DNA of 64,000 nt from Sinomonas humi (GCF_000802235.1 NZ_JTDL01000129.1:1-64000), one strand, 5' to 3'; positions 18,919 through 28,987 are shown, counted from the first letter of the stretch. Notes: generated by a model not told the origin, from the sequence alone. Program-made: numbers and translations.

Positions 18919-20246
18919 GCGACGCATTTGAGCCGGGCAACCCGACGGAATCCTTCGACGCCGTCGACGTCATCCGTACCAAGCGGGACCGCAAGGATCT
19001 CTCGGACGATCAGATCGAATGGGTCGTCGACGCCTACACCCGCGGGGTCGTCGCGGAGGAACAGATGTCCGCGCTCGCCATGGCGATCCTGCTCAACGGG
19101 ATGACGCACCGCGAGACGGCGCGCTGGACTGCGGCCATGACAGCGTCGGGGGAGCGCCTCGACTTCTCGGCGCTGCGGGCACCCGGAGGGGGAGTCCGGC
19201 CCACGGCGGACAAGCATTCCACCGGGGGAGTCGGCGACAAGATCACGCTTCCCCTCGCCCCGCTTGTGGCCGTGTTCGGGGTCGCAGTACCCCAGCTTTC
19301 CGGCCGGGGGCTGGGCCACACAGGCGGGACCCTCGACAAGCTCGAGTCGATCCCCGGGTGGCGTGCCACCCTCAGCAACGATGAGCTGATGGCTCAGCTC
19401 GAAGGGGTGGGCGCCGTCGTCTGCGCTGCAGGCAGCGGCCTCGTGCCGGCCGACAAGAAGCTCTACGCGCTCCGCGACGTCACGGGAACGGTCGAATCAA
19501 TTCCGCTCATCGCCTCGTCCATCATGAGCAAGAAGATCGCCGAGGGCACCGGATCACTGGTCCTGGATGTCAAGGTCGGTTCGGGAGCCTTCATGAAGGA
19601 CGAGGCGCAGGCGCGGGAACTCGCTGAGACCATGGTCGCCCTGGGCTTGGACGCCGGAGTCAAAACGGTCGCGCTCCTGACCAACATGTCAACGCCGCTC
19701 GGGCTCACGGTCGGCAATGCCATCGAGGTCGAGGAGGCCGTCGAGGTGCTCGCGGGCGGAGGCCCGGACGACGTCGTCGAGCTCACGGTGCGCCTCGCCG
19801 AGGAGATGCTCGCGTGCGCGGGGGTGCACGACGCCGACCCGGGCCAGGCGCTCCGCGACGGCCGGGCGATGGACGTGTGGCGGCGGATGATCGCAGCCCA
19901 AGGCGGCGACCCGGATGCCGTGCTTCCGGTAGCGCGCGAATCCGATGTTGTCTACGCCGCGGCAGACGGAGTTCTCGTCGAACTCGACGCCCTCAAAGTC
20001 GGAGTGGCTGCGTGGCGCCTCGGTGCAGGCCGGGCGCGCAGGGAAGATACTGTGCAAGCGGCGGCGGGGGTACGGCTGCACGCGAAGCCGGGCGCGTTTG
20101 TCCGCGCTGGCGAGCCCCTCATGACGCTCCTCACTGACAGCCCGGACCGCTTCGCGCGGGCGAAGCAAGCGCTCGAAGGCGCTGCCGTGATCGCGCCCGC
20201 CGGGGCGCGTCCGGCCCAGATGCTTGTCATCGACCGGGTCGCGTGA
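18915..20246 (+). CDS. deoA: Thymidine/pyrimidine-nucleoside phosphorylase
   Basis: Cleaves thymidine or other pyrimidine nucleosides with phosphate to free base and (deoxy)ribose-1-phosphate. The 443-residue protein shows the family signature region SGRGLGHTGGTLDKLESIPG (about residues 129-148), with phosphate-site segment KHSTGGVGDK and C-terminal PYNP_C domain. The GTG at 18915 lies in a GTGA overlap with cdd, so cytidine deaminase and phosphorylase are made together. The leading segment RTKRDRKDLSDDQIEWVV is the expected N-terminal helical domain. Confidence 0.93.
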   Translation: MSDAFEPGNPTESFDAVDVIRTKRDRKDLSDDQIEWVVDAYTRGVVAEEQMSALAMAILLNGMTHRETARWTAAMTASGERLDFSALRAPGGGVRPTADKHSTGGVGDKITLPLAPLVAVFGVAVPQLSGRGLGHTGGTLDKLESIPGWRATLSNDELMAQLEGVGAVVCAAGSGLVPADKKLYALRDVTGTVESIPLIASSIMSKKIAEGTGSLVLDVKVGSGAFMKDEAQARELAETMVALGLDAGVKTVALLTNMSTPLGLTVGNAIEVEEAVEVLAGGGPDDVVELTVRLAEEMLACAGVHDADPGQALRDGRAMDVWRRMIAAQGGDPDAVLPVARESDVVYAAADGVLVELDALKVGVAAWRLGAGRARREDTVQAAAGVRLHAKPGAFVRAGEPLMTLLTDSPDRFARAKQALEGAAVIAPAGARPAQMLVIDRVA

Positions 20247-20376
20247 AACGCTGAAGGCGACCTTAGCGGCGCCAGGGGACAGCGCGGCTACGCGGAGGGA
20301 ATAACTCCAGCGGATGGCAGCACGCTCAAGGGCGTGCGACACTGAAATGAGCCCGCCGCACAAGGAGCACCATCGC

Positions 20377-21153
20377 ATGCTGAACGTTCTGGATCACGCG
20401 ATTCTGCATGCTGCTGGGCAGTGGTGGATTTATCCGATCTTGCTCGTCTTCTTCTTCATCGACGGCTTTGCGGTCATCGCTCCGAGCGAGACGCTCATCG
20501 TCGCACTTGCAGCCTACTGGCGTCACAGCGGCGAGCCCAATCTGTGGATCCTCGGGCTGACGGCGCTCGTGGGGGCCATAGCCGGGGACAACACTGCGTA
20601 CATGCTCGGACGCGGAATCGGAATCGATCGCTGGCGGTGGATGCGCCGACCGAGAGTGCAGAAGGTCTTCGCGTGGGCGCGGCACGAGCTCGATAAACGC
20701 GGAGCAGTCCTCATCTTCACCGCGCGCTATATCCCATGGGGCCGTGTGGCGGTCAACTACGTGGCAGGTTCGACTCGATTCCGTCATCGGACCTTCTTCT
20801 GGCTGGACGCGTTCGCGTGCCTGACGTGGGTCGGGTACTCGCTGGGCGTCGGCTTGCTGGCGAGTTCCTTCCCGTGGCTGCACCACAACCCGCTTGGGAG
20901 CGCTGCCGTCGCAGTCGTGTTCGCGCTCATCCTCGGGGTCATCCTCGATCACCTGATCACGATGCTCCACCGTTGGCGAGACGCGAAGGACGCGGAGCGG
21001 GCAGCGGCACGCGCAGAGGCAGCGCGTCGCTCGCACCTCAGTCAGCATCCAGAGGCCGGACTTTCGACGGATGACTATGCCCCGCACCGCGGTGGTGCCG
21101 AGGGCCCGGCTGGTGCGCGCCGTGGCCCTTCCCTAAAGTTGGACCGTGACTGA
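20377..21153 (+). CDS. DedA-family membrane protein
   Basis: The 258-residue integral membrane protein has the VTT/DedA pattern: FFFIDGFAVIAPSETLIVALAAY, GDNTAYMLGRGIG, and the hallmark FTARYIPWGRVAVNYVAGST. DedA proteins are now linked to undecaprenyl phosphate or phospholipid recycling and pH or drug tolerance. The precise role here is unknown. The ATG at 20377 has AAGGAG nine bases upstream. Earlier in-frame ATGs (20347, 20314) lack one. A charged, Ala-rich C-terminal tail of about 60 residues follows the last helix. Its end overlaps add by 8 bp. Confidence 0.85.
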   Translation: MLNVLDHAILHAAGQWWIYPILLVFFFIDGFAVIAPSETLIVALAAYWRHSGEPNLWILGLTALVGAIAGDNTAYMLGRGIGIDRWRWMRRPRVQKVFAWARHELDKRGAVLIFTARYIPWGRVAVNYVAGSTRFRHRTFFWLDAFACLTWVGYSLGVGLLASSFPWLHHNPLGSAAVAVVFALILGVILDHLITMLHRWRDAKDAERAAARAEAARRSHLSQHPEAGLSTDDYAPHRGGAEGPAGARRGPSLKLDRD

Positions 21154-22288
21154 GCCGATCATCGATGCTGCCCCTGATCTGACCTTCGACCTTCGTTCCC
21201 TTCCCAAGGTCTCCCTCCACGACCATCTCGACGGCGGCCTGCGGCCTGCCACGATCATCGAGCTCGCCGCAGAGATCGGGCATGAGCTGCCCTCCACCGA
21301 ACCCGTGGCCCTGGCTCAGTGGTTCCGCGAGTCCGCCGATTCCGGCTCGCTCCCGCGCTATCTCGAGACCTTCGACCACACGGTTGCCGTGATGCAGACG
21401 GGGTCAGCGCTGCGACGCATCGCCCGCGAGTTCGTTGAGGATCTCGCGGACGACGGCGTGGTGTACGGCGAGGTCCGATGGGCGCCTGAGCAGCACCTCG
21501 CCCGCGGACTCACCCTCGATGAGGCTGTAGAGGCCGTGCAAGAGGGAATCGAGGAGGGCATCGCGAAGGTCGAGGAGTCAGGGCGCGTCATCGCTGTCGG
21601 CCAGCTCATCACCGCCATGAGGCACGCCGACCGTTCGCAGGAGATCGCAGAGCTCGCCGTGCGGCATCGCGAGCATGGCGCTGTCGGCTTTGACATCGCC
21701 GGCGCCGAGGACGGTTTCCCGGCATCCCGTTTCGCGGACGCCTTCACGTACCTTGCCCGCCGGAACTTTCCCGTGACTGTGCACGCTGGCGAGGCGGCGG
21801 GGCTCGCGAGCATCCAGTCCGCCCTTGTCGACGGCCGCGCGCTGCGCCTCGGCCATGGTGTCCGCATCGCCGAGGACATCTCGGTCGAGGAATCGGGCGA
21901 GGTCGACGAGGACGGGGTGCCGATCTTGGACGTCTCGCTCGGCGAACTCGCGGCCTGGGTCCGCGACCGCGGGATCCCGCTCGAGCTCTGCCCGTCATCG
22001 AACCTTCAGACCGGCGCCATCGCGCCTTGGGGCGAGGACATCCTCGACCACCCGATCGACATGCTCTACGAGCTCGGGTTCAAGGTCACCGTGAACACGG
22101 ACAACCGACTCATGAGCGGCGTGACCCTCACGGACGAATTCGAATTGCTCGTCGAGGCGTTCGACTACGACCTCGATGACCTTCTCGAGCTCACGCTCAA
22201 CGCGGCAGAGGCGGCATTCCTTCCGCTTGAGGACAGGGAAGACCTCGTGGAGTTCATCAACGAGGCCTACGGAAGCCTCGGCGAGTAA
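21146..22288 (+). CDS. add: Adenosine deaminase
   Basis: Zinc enzyme turning adenosine and deoxyadenosine into inosine forms. The 380-residue TIM-barrel protein has the N-terminal zinc motif KVSLHDHLDGGLRP, the catalytic region VTVHAGEAAG, RLGHGVRI, LCPSSNLQTG and VTVNTDNR with the metal-binding Asp. GTG start at 21146, overlapping the DedA gene. It joins cdd-deoA in a nucleoside salvage neighbourhood. Confidence 0.95.
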   Translation: MTEPIIDAAPDLTFDLRSLPKVSLHDHLDGGLRPATIIELAAEIGHELPSTEPVALAQWFRESADSGSLPRYLETFDHTVAVMQTGSALRRIAREFVEDLADDGVVYGEVRWAPEQHLARGLTLDEAVEAVQEGIEEGIAKVEESGRVIAVGQLITAMRHADRSQEIAELAVRHREHGAVGFDIAGAEDGFPASRFADAFTYLARRNFPVTVHAGEAAGLASIQSALVDGRALRLGHGVRIAEDISVEESGEVDEDGVPILDVSLGELAAWVRDRGIPLELCPSSNLQTGAIAPWGEDILDHPIDMLYELGFKVTVNTDNRLMSGVTLTDEFELLVEAFDYDLDDLLELTLNAAEAAFLPLEDREDLVEFINEAYGSLGE

Positions 22289-22299
22289 GGCCTCCCAAG

Positions 22300-22998
22300 G
22301 TGAGCGTCGCCGTCGACCGTCTTGTGGAGGTGGTCCGTCTCCTCCGTGAGCACTGCCTGTGGACGGCGGCGCTCACACACGCCTCGCTCGTCGAGTACCT
22401 CGTCGAGGAGTCCTACGAGCTCGTAGAGGCCATCGAGGATCGGCAGCCCGAGGAGGAGCTCAAGGGGGAGCTCGCTGACGTCTTGCTTCAGGTAGTGCTG
22501 CACGCCGAGATTGCGCGTGAGCGGGGAGCCTTCGATCTGGACGCCGTGGCCGAGGCTCTCACGGCCAAGATGATTCGCCGTAATCGGCACGTTTTCACGG
22601 CCGACGGCGGGCTGCAGCCGAGCTTTCCTGCGACGGTCGAGGAGATCATCGCCTCATGGGATGCGGCAAAGCGCGACGAAAAAGCTGAGCGGGCGGCGGC
22701 CGCCGATCGGGACGACGTCCTCCCGCCGCGAGCCCGAGACGGCGAAGCAATCGAGGGCCTCCCTCGCCATCTCCCAGCCCTGGCGCTCGCAGACAAGGCG
22801 CTCGGGCGAGCCGAGCGGCGCAGGGCCCTCGACGGCGCCGAGCCTCCGCCTGCGGACAGTGGGGGGTCTGCGCGAGCTGAGTTTGTGACCGAAGACGAGC
22901 TGGGCGACCGGCTTCTGGACATCGTCCAAGCCGCGAGATCACGCGGATTCGACGCGGAGCGCGCCCTTCGGGCTGCTGTTCGGCGCATTCTCGCGTGA
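22300..22998 (+). CDS. mazG: MazG-type nucleoside triphosphate pyrophosphohydrolase
   Basis: The 232-residue product has one MazG domain (about residues 8-115) with the metal-binding EESYE and ELADVLLQVVLHAEIA motifs and the basic KMIRRNRHVF segment typical of MazG. The domain hydrolyses (d)NTPs to monophosphates and clears abnormal nucleotides. The C-terminal half is not a second MazG copy but an Ala/Arg-rich region with a short helical end, as in actinobacterial forms. GTG start at 22300, 11 bp after add. In Mycobacterium mazG is close to eno. Here a 4.4-kb cassette lies between them. Confidence 0.88.
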   Translation: MSVAVDRLVEVVRLLREHCLWTAALTHASLVEYLVEESYELVEAIEDRQPEEELKGELADVLLQVVLHAEIARERGAFDLDAVAEALTAKMIRRNRHVFTADGGLQPSFPATVEEIIASWDAAKRDEKAERAAAADRDDVLPPRARDGEAIEGLPRHLPALALADKALGRAERRRALDGAEPPPADSGGSARAEFVTEDELGDRLLDIVQAARSRGFDAERALRAAVRRILA

Positions 22999-23097
22999 CT
23001 GATCGGATCACTCACCTTGGCAACCCCCCTCCAGAGCTGTACTTTCAGAAAAGCGAACTGGCAGAGGGTGCTGGGCGCGGACATGGGAGGGGACGTC

Positions 23098-23478
23098 ATG
23101 AAGAAGATGCGAATTGCCGGGGTTGTGGCGGTACTGGCCGGTCTTGTCGGGGGAGTGGGTCTCGCGCCGGCCACGGCCGACTCCGGATGCGCCGACGGCC
23201 GAGTCTGCTTCTGGACCGACATCAACTACGGAGGGGCAAAGTACAGTGCGCCATACCGTAACGGCTATGTCGGCTGGATGAATGATCAGGCGAGCACTTT
23301 TCGGATCGGTAAGACGGTCGACGATAGGTATCACTATGTGATGTTCTACGAGAATGCCGGGTTCTGGGGAAGCAGGTTCTATGCAAAAGAATTTCAAGCT
23401 TTCAACCTGACGTCGCTGGCTTTTCCTGGAGGCGGCAGCTGGAACGACAAAATCAGTAGCCACGACGAAGCTTACTGA
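23098..23478 (+). CDS. Secreted crystallin-like / peptidase inhibitor I36-type protein
   Basis: The 126-residue precursor has a clear Sec signal peptide (MKKMRIAGVVAVLAGLVGG...APATA, cut near residue 27) and a small mature domain with two cysteines (GCADGRVCFW). It carries aromatic/Gly-rich motifs and a WMNDQAST / WNDKISS pair, as in the I36 / beta-gamma-crystallin group (Streptomyces metalloproteinase inhibitor-like). Role could be protease inhibition, calcium binding or a bacteriocin-like effector. None can be proved. The ATG at 23098 has GGGAGGGG upstream. GC is clearly lower than in neighbours (27 of 60 bases in 23341-23400). It is first in the four-gene cassette, 3 bp before the lipoprotein gene. 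Confidence 0.75.
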   Translation: MKKMRIAGVVAVLAGLVGGVGLAPATADSGCADGRVCFWTDINYGGAKYSAPYRNGYVGWMNDQASTFRIGKTVDDRYHYVMFYENAGFWGSRFYAKEFQAFNLTSLAFPGGGSWNDKISSHDEAY

Positions 23479-23481
23479 ACC

Positions 23482-24378
23482 GTGCCTCTTACACGATCTA
23501 TCGTTGTTGGGGCGGCAGCCTCGGCTCTTCTTCTAGCTGGCTGCGCCGGTTTTCCACAGGAAGGTTCGTCGGCTGGGAGTGCGACGCCTTCGCCAGTCGA
23601 CCGTTCGCCCTTCGCGCACATAAAAGCAGCGCTGGACGAGGGGACGGCGAGCATCCGTCTTCCTCTGGACGATTACGTCTTCTCCCCCGAGGAGTGGGAA
23701 GTGGTGTCGTCTGCCAATGCATTTCTCGTTGAACAGTGTGTGAAGGCCCAGGGCCGACCCCTTCTCGAAGGGCACACTGACTTCGAGGTAAGAGAAAATC
23801 GGCGCTATGGCCCATGGGTGATGAAGCTCGCAGAAGTCAATGGCTGGGAATCCGTCCGGATCAAAAGAGCGGACGGGATTTATGATTCTGGTGTCCGCTA
23901 CGGCCCAGACGGGCCTCCTGGCGACGCCGTCGAAGCTTCTCGCGAGTGCAGGTCCGAGCTTGAGTCAACGGGTGATCTGATTCCTGAGATGACCCCGGGT
24001 TGGGCGGCTACTGCCAACACGGTGGTTGGGCAACTTTCCTCGCAGGCCACGGATCTCACGTACCGCGATCCGGAGTATCGGCAAGTCAACGCTCAATGGC
24101 TGGCATGCATCAAAGCCGAAGGCCTCACACTCGATCCCGCGAACGGCGAATGGGGTGTGGCACGGGGGAACTCATCGAAGGAACAGCAGATCCGCGACGC
24201 AGTCAAGGACGTGCGGTGCAAGCAGAAGCACTCGGTGATGCAGCGGTTGTCCGATATTGAGGCGCAGTACCAAGCTGCGCTCATGGCCCCAAAAGAAGCC
24301 CAGCTCGCCGAGTTGGCCAAGGCGAAGCAGGACGCGCTGGCGAGAGCGCGCAAGGTCCTGGCTGAGCATGGGGCGTAA
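23482..24378 (+). CDS. Predicted lipoprotein of unknown function
   Basis: The 298-residue protein has a lipoprotein signal peptide with lipobox LLLAGC (Cys21). The mature part is hydrophilic, with paired cysteines (EQCVKAQG, SRECRSEL, LACIKAEGL, VRCKQK) and a C-terminal coiled-coil-like segment rich in Gln, Ala and Lys. I do not recognise a family. Similar lipoproteins can sit beside ABC exporters, where they may act as sensors or immunity proteins. This is inference only. GTG start at 23482, immediately after the crystallin-like gene. It overlaps the membrane-fusion gene by 11 bp. Base composition is lower in GC than the flanks. Confidence 0.72.
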   Translation: MPLTRSIVVGAAASALLLAGCAGFPQEGSSAGSATPSPVDRSPFAHIKAALDEGTASIRLPLDDYVFSPEEWEVVSSANAFLVEQCVKAQGRPLLEGHTDFEVRENRRYGPWVMKLAEVNGWESVRIKRADGIYDSGVRYGPDGPPGDAVEASRECRSELESTGDLIPEMTPGWAATANTVVGQLSSQATDLTYRDPEYRQVNAQWLACIKAEGLTLDPANGEWGVARGNSSKEQQIRDAVKDVRCKQKHSVMQRLSDIEAQYQAALMAPKEAQLAELAKAKQDALARARKVLAEHGA

Positions 24379-25549
24379 GAGGCGTGGCTCTCGGGAGTTG
24401 AGGAGCTCCGAGGGAAGCCCTGACGCTCCTGGACGCATTCCCTTTGGGGGTCGGCCCGGCGTCATTTCCGTGTTCGTCTTCCTCGTGGTCGCGAGCATTG
24501 CGTGCAGCTATTGGCTCGGCACCCTCGTTCGTTCCCCGGACGACCTAACGCTCCGGCAGGCCCCTGAGACCGTCCGTGTGACAGCAGCCGTCGAGGAACG
24601 AGTGGTTACCTCAAGCCTGAGCGTCCAAGGGAATGTGAGCGGTGCGCCGACTCGGGAGATCAGATTCGAGGGATCCTCGGGCGGTGCGAGGCAGGTTGTC
24701 ACGTCGGTGGCAAAGGCCCAGGGCAATCCGGTCGCGTTCGGCGACCTCTTGGCCACGGTCTCGGGCGTTCCGGTCTTCCTCCTGCCCGAGGACGTCCCGC
24801 TCTACCGTGACCTGCGCCAGGGCGATACCGGCCCCGATGTCTCGGCGTTCCAGACGCTGCTCTTGCGTCTGGGCTATCTGCGCGGGGCTGCTACCGGCAC
24901 GATGGACGCCCGCACCGTCACGGCCGCAGTCCTCTGGTACAAGGGCCAGAAGCAAAATCTGCCTGAGCGCGAGGGCAAACCGTACATCGCTGTAGATCAC
25001 TTCGCCTTTGGGGCGGGCGAGGGTTCCGTACGTGTCGGCCCGGCCGTCGGGCAGAGGCTCGAGCCGGGGAAGCCGCTGTTCGTCCTGTCTGCGGGCCAGC
25101 AGGCGGTCACTTCGCGGTTCACGGTGCCGGAAGCCGATTCGGTGAAGGTTGGAACGGCCGTGACGGTCAGAGGATCGGGAGGGGCCAGTTTCGCCGGGAA
25201 CATTGCATCCATAGGGCCGTTCCAGAGCAACGAGGCCTCGAAGGAACAGCGTGCCGGCCATGATGTCCGCGTCGAGCTGTCCGCCCAGGACGCTGCCGCC
25301 CTCAAAGAGGCGAGCACAGTCTCCGTGACGGTCAGCGGCCAGGGAAAGCGTGGGCCCGCCGTGCCGTTGAGCGCCATCAGACAGGGATCAGAGGGGACGT
25401 TCGTCACGCGCGAAGCCGAGCAGGGGGCCGCGGGCTCGTCACCGTCCGCGCGGGATGTGGCCGTCAAGGTCCTCGCCCAGGAAGGCGGGTGGGCCAGCAT
25501 CGACGCGAGCCCCGAGCTTCCTGTGGGAACAAGGGTCATTGTCAGGTGA
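24368..25549 (+). CDS. Membrane-fusion (HlyD/MacA-like) protein with peptidoglycan-binding domain
   Basis: The 393-residue product has a basic N-terminus, one membrane helix (about residues 32-52) and an extracytoplasmic part. That part contains a PG_binding_1 domain (RQGDTGPDVSAFQTLLLRLGYL...DARTVTAAVLWYK, about 152-200), then barrel-sandwich/beta-barrel segments (VGQRLEPGKPLF, VKVGTAVTVRG) as in RND/MacA-type adaptors. Such adaptors couple a MacB transporter to the wall in Gram-positives. The ATG at 24368 overlaps the lipoprotein gene by 11 bp, and its stop forms a GTGA overlap with the next gene. It should work with the adjacent ABC protein. Confidence 0.82.
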   Translation: MGRKRRGSRELRSSEGSPDAPGRIPFGGRPGVISVFVFLVVASIACSYWLGTLVRSPDDLTLRQAPETVRVTAAVEERVVTSSLSVQGNVSGAPTREIRFEGSSGGARQVVTSVAKAQGNPVAFGDLLATVSGVPVFLLPEDVPLYRDLRQGDTGPDVSAFQTLLLRLGYLRGAATGTMDARTVTAAVLWYKGQKQNLPEREGKPYIAVDHFAFGAGEGSVRVGPAVGQRLEPGKPLFVLSAGQQAVTSRFTVPEADSVKVGTAVTVRGSGGASFAGNIASIGPFQSNEASKEQRAGHDVRVELSAQDAAALKEASTVSVTVSGQGKRGPAVPLSAIRQGSEGTFVTREAEQGAAGSSPSARDVAVKVLAQEGGWASIDASPELPVGTRVIVR

Positions 25550-27510
25550 GTGTGGCTCAGGCGGCTTTCCGGACGGACTCAATCTCCCGGCCTGCAATCT
25601 CCCTGCGCGGCGTCGCCAAAAGCTTCGACGAAGGCACGGTTGCCCTGCGGGGCTGCGACCTCGATATCGAGGACGGCGACTTCGTGGCGATCGTCGGCGC
25701 CTCCGGCTCGGGCAAGTCCACGCTCCTGAACATCATTGGAACGCTGGATAGGGCTGATGAGGGGGAGTATTTCCTGCACGGGTGCCCCGTCGGGAGCCTG
25801 CGGGAACGCGATCTCTGCAGACTCCGCAAGGAGACTTTCGCTTTCGTCTTCCAGGAATCCCACGTCCTCCGCGAGGAGACGACCGCCCGGAACGCGGCGC
25901 TCGGACTCCGGGTGCAAGGCATCCGACGGCGGGACCGGGCGAGGGCAGTAGCCCGCGGACTCGCCCGAGTGGGGCTCGGCCATCGATGGTCCACGCGAGG
26001 CCGCCACCTCTCGGGCGGGGAAAGGCAGCGGCTTGCCTTCGCGCGTGCTGCCTCGACGAGCGCACCCATCCTGTTGGCGGACGAGCCCACAGGGAACCTC
26101 GACTCCCGGAACGGCGAAGAGCTCATCCGCCAGCTCAGGCAGCTCAACGCAGAGGGGACGACCGTCGTCGTCGTGACCCATGACGAGCGGGTTGCAGCGG
26201 CAGCCAGACGTCGGATCCGCATCGTGGACGGCGAGGTATCCGAGGACGAGGCGCCCCCGGCTCTCATGAGCGCGGCCGTCGCTCCCGCCTCTCAGGAGAA
26301 TCCGCGCAGCACGCGCTGGGACCCCCTCGATGACATCTCTGACGCGCTCTCGTCCGCGACGTCCCGGATCGCCCGCAGTGCAATGGTTGTCCTCGCGTTT
26401 GCGCTGGGTGTCGCCGGGCTCACGGCCTCAGTCGGCCTGAGCGAGAGCGCCGCCGCTCAGGTGTCGCAGCGCATATCCGCCGCGGCGCTCGATGAGGTCA
26501 CAGTCACTGCTGCAGGCGAACCGACGCTCGAGCACGAGTTCTTCGCCACAATGGACCAGATTCGCGAAAGGCTTGGCCGCCTCGACGGAGTGCGGGGCAC
26601 GGGCGTGAACGCCACGCTCTCGAGTCAGGAGTATTCGGTCACTGTCCTTCCGCCCCAGAGCGTCCCAAGTCAGTCCCGGTTCAGGGGAGAGCTCATGGCG
26701 GCCGACGGCGACTGGCTGGGTTTGCAGGGCGCGGAGGCCTCAGGGCGCGGCAGCTTCGCGGCGTTCGACGCCGCCACCCGGCAGGGGAGGCCGGCGGCCG
26801 TCATCGGCGAGGGAGCGGCCAGAGCTCTCGGCCTGGAGAGCAACGCCATCGGCCAACAAGTGTGGATAGACGGGCGCAGAATCGACGTCATCGGGGGACT
26901 GCGGGGCGCGAGCCGCGCTCCGGGACTCCGGGACGCCGTCGTCGTCAACTTCGCATCGCTCGCCGGGCGTGCAGGGCTGAGCCCGGTTCTCCTCGTGCGG
27001 ACCGAGGACGGCTACCCTGCTGCGCTGCGCTCGGCTATCCCGCTGGCCCTCAACCCCGCGCAGCCGGGCGCGTATACGGTCTCGTTGACGGCGGACCTCC
27101 GTTCGCTCCGCCGGGGAGTCTCAGCCGATCTCGCTGATCTGGTCCGCGTGGTCTCATGGGCCCTCCTGCTGTTCTCGGGCCTCGGCGCTGCCTCCGCGAT
27201 GTACCTCGCGGTCCAGTCCCGCTCTGCGGAGATCGCCCTGCGCCGGGCTCTCGGCGCGAGCCGCCTCTCGATCGCCAGGATCTTCCTGCTCGAAGGAGCC
27301 GTGCTCGGGCTGGGCGGCGGCCTACTGGGTTCGGCGCTCGGGGTGGGGGCCGTCGTCGTCTACTGCCTCCTTCAAGGTTGGACGGCAGTCTTGAACTCAG
27401 AGCTGGTGGCACTGGGGACGGGTCTCGGGGCCGTCGTAGGCGTCGTGGCCGCCGTGTATCCGGCTTGGGCGGCCGCAACGGGCTCCATTGCGGAGCGCAT
27501 CCGTGGCTAG
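25546..27510 (+). CDS. MacB-type ABC transporter, ATPase-permease fusion
   Basis: The 654-residue protein has an N-terminal ABC ATPase (Walker A GASGSGKST, Q-loop FQES, signature LSGGERQRLAFARA, Walker B ILLADEPTGNLD, VVVTHD). It is followed by one helix (AMVVLAFALGVAGLTASVGL), a large extracytoplasmic MacB_PCD-like domain, and three helices with the FtsX signature RSAEIALRRALGASRLSIARIFLLEGA (quoted only as landmarks at about residues 560-590). That is MacB mechanotransmission topology. GTG start in GTGA overlap with the adaptor. With the PG-binding adaptor it forms a complete export or extrusion system. Cargo is unknown, perhaps linked to the secreted protein of the same operon. Confidence 0.86.
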   Translation: MSVAQAAFRTDSISRPAISLRGVAKSFDEGTVALRGCDLDIEDGDFVAIVGASGSGKSTLLNIIGTLDRADEGEYFLHGCPVGSLRERDLCRLRKETFAFVFQESHVLREETTARNAALGLRVQGIRRRDRARAVARGLARVGLGHRWSTRGRHLSGGERQRLAFARAASTSAPILLADEPTGNLDSRNGEELIRQLRQLNAEGTTVVVVTHDERVAAAARRRIRIVDGEVSEDEAPPALMSAAVAPASQENPRSTRWDPLDDISDALSSATSRIARSAMVVLAFALGVAGLTASVGLSESAAAQVSQRISAAALDEVTVTAAGEPTLEHEFFATMDQIRERLGRLDGVRGTGVNATLSSQEYSVTVLPPQSVPSQSRFRGELMAADGDWLGLQGAEASGRGSFAAFDAATRQGRPAAVIGEGAARALGLESNAIGQQVWIDGRRIDVIGGLRGASRAPGLRDAVVVNFASLAGRAGLSPVLLVRTEDGYPAALRSAIPLALNPAQPGAYTVSLTADLRSLRRGVSADLADLVRVVSWALLLFSGLGAASAMYLAVQSRSAEIALRRALGASRLSIARIFLLEGAVLGLGGGLLGSALGVGAVVVYCLLQGWTAVLNSELVALGTGLGAVVGVVAAVYPAWAAATGSIAERIRG

Positions 27511-27582
27511 AGGAGTCACAGTGTCGCGCGTGTCCCGCGCGCCCACTAGGCTGTGGGTGACACCGAGGTCATCCACGCGTAA

Positions 27583-28920
<1,338 letters not shown>

Positions 28921-28951
28921 ACCCCGGCCGGTCTCCCCGGCTCAGCAGGTC

Positions 28952-28987
28952 GCGGCGGCTATGGTTGAACGAGACCATAGCCGCCGC
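28952..28987 (+). terminator. Hairpin after eno
   Basis: GCGGCGGCTATGGT (28952-28965) pairs perfectly with ACCATAGCCGCCGC (28974-28987) around an 8-base loop, followed by TGCCGTTT. It is probably an eno terminator or partial attenuator, as the next gene starts 22 bases on. Confidence 0.75.
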
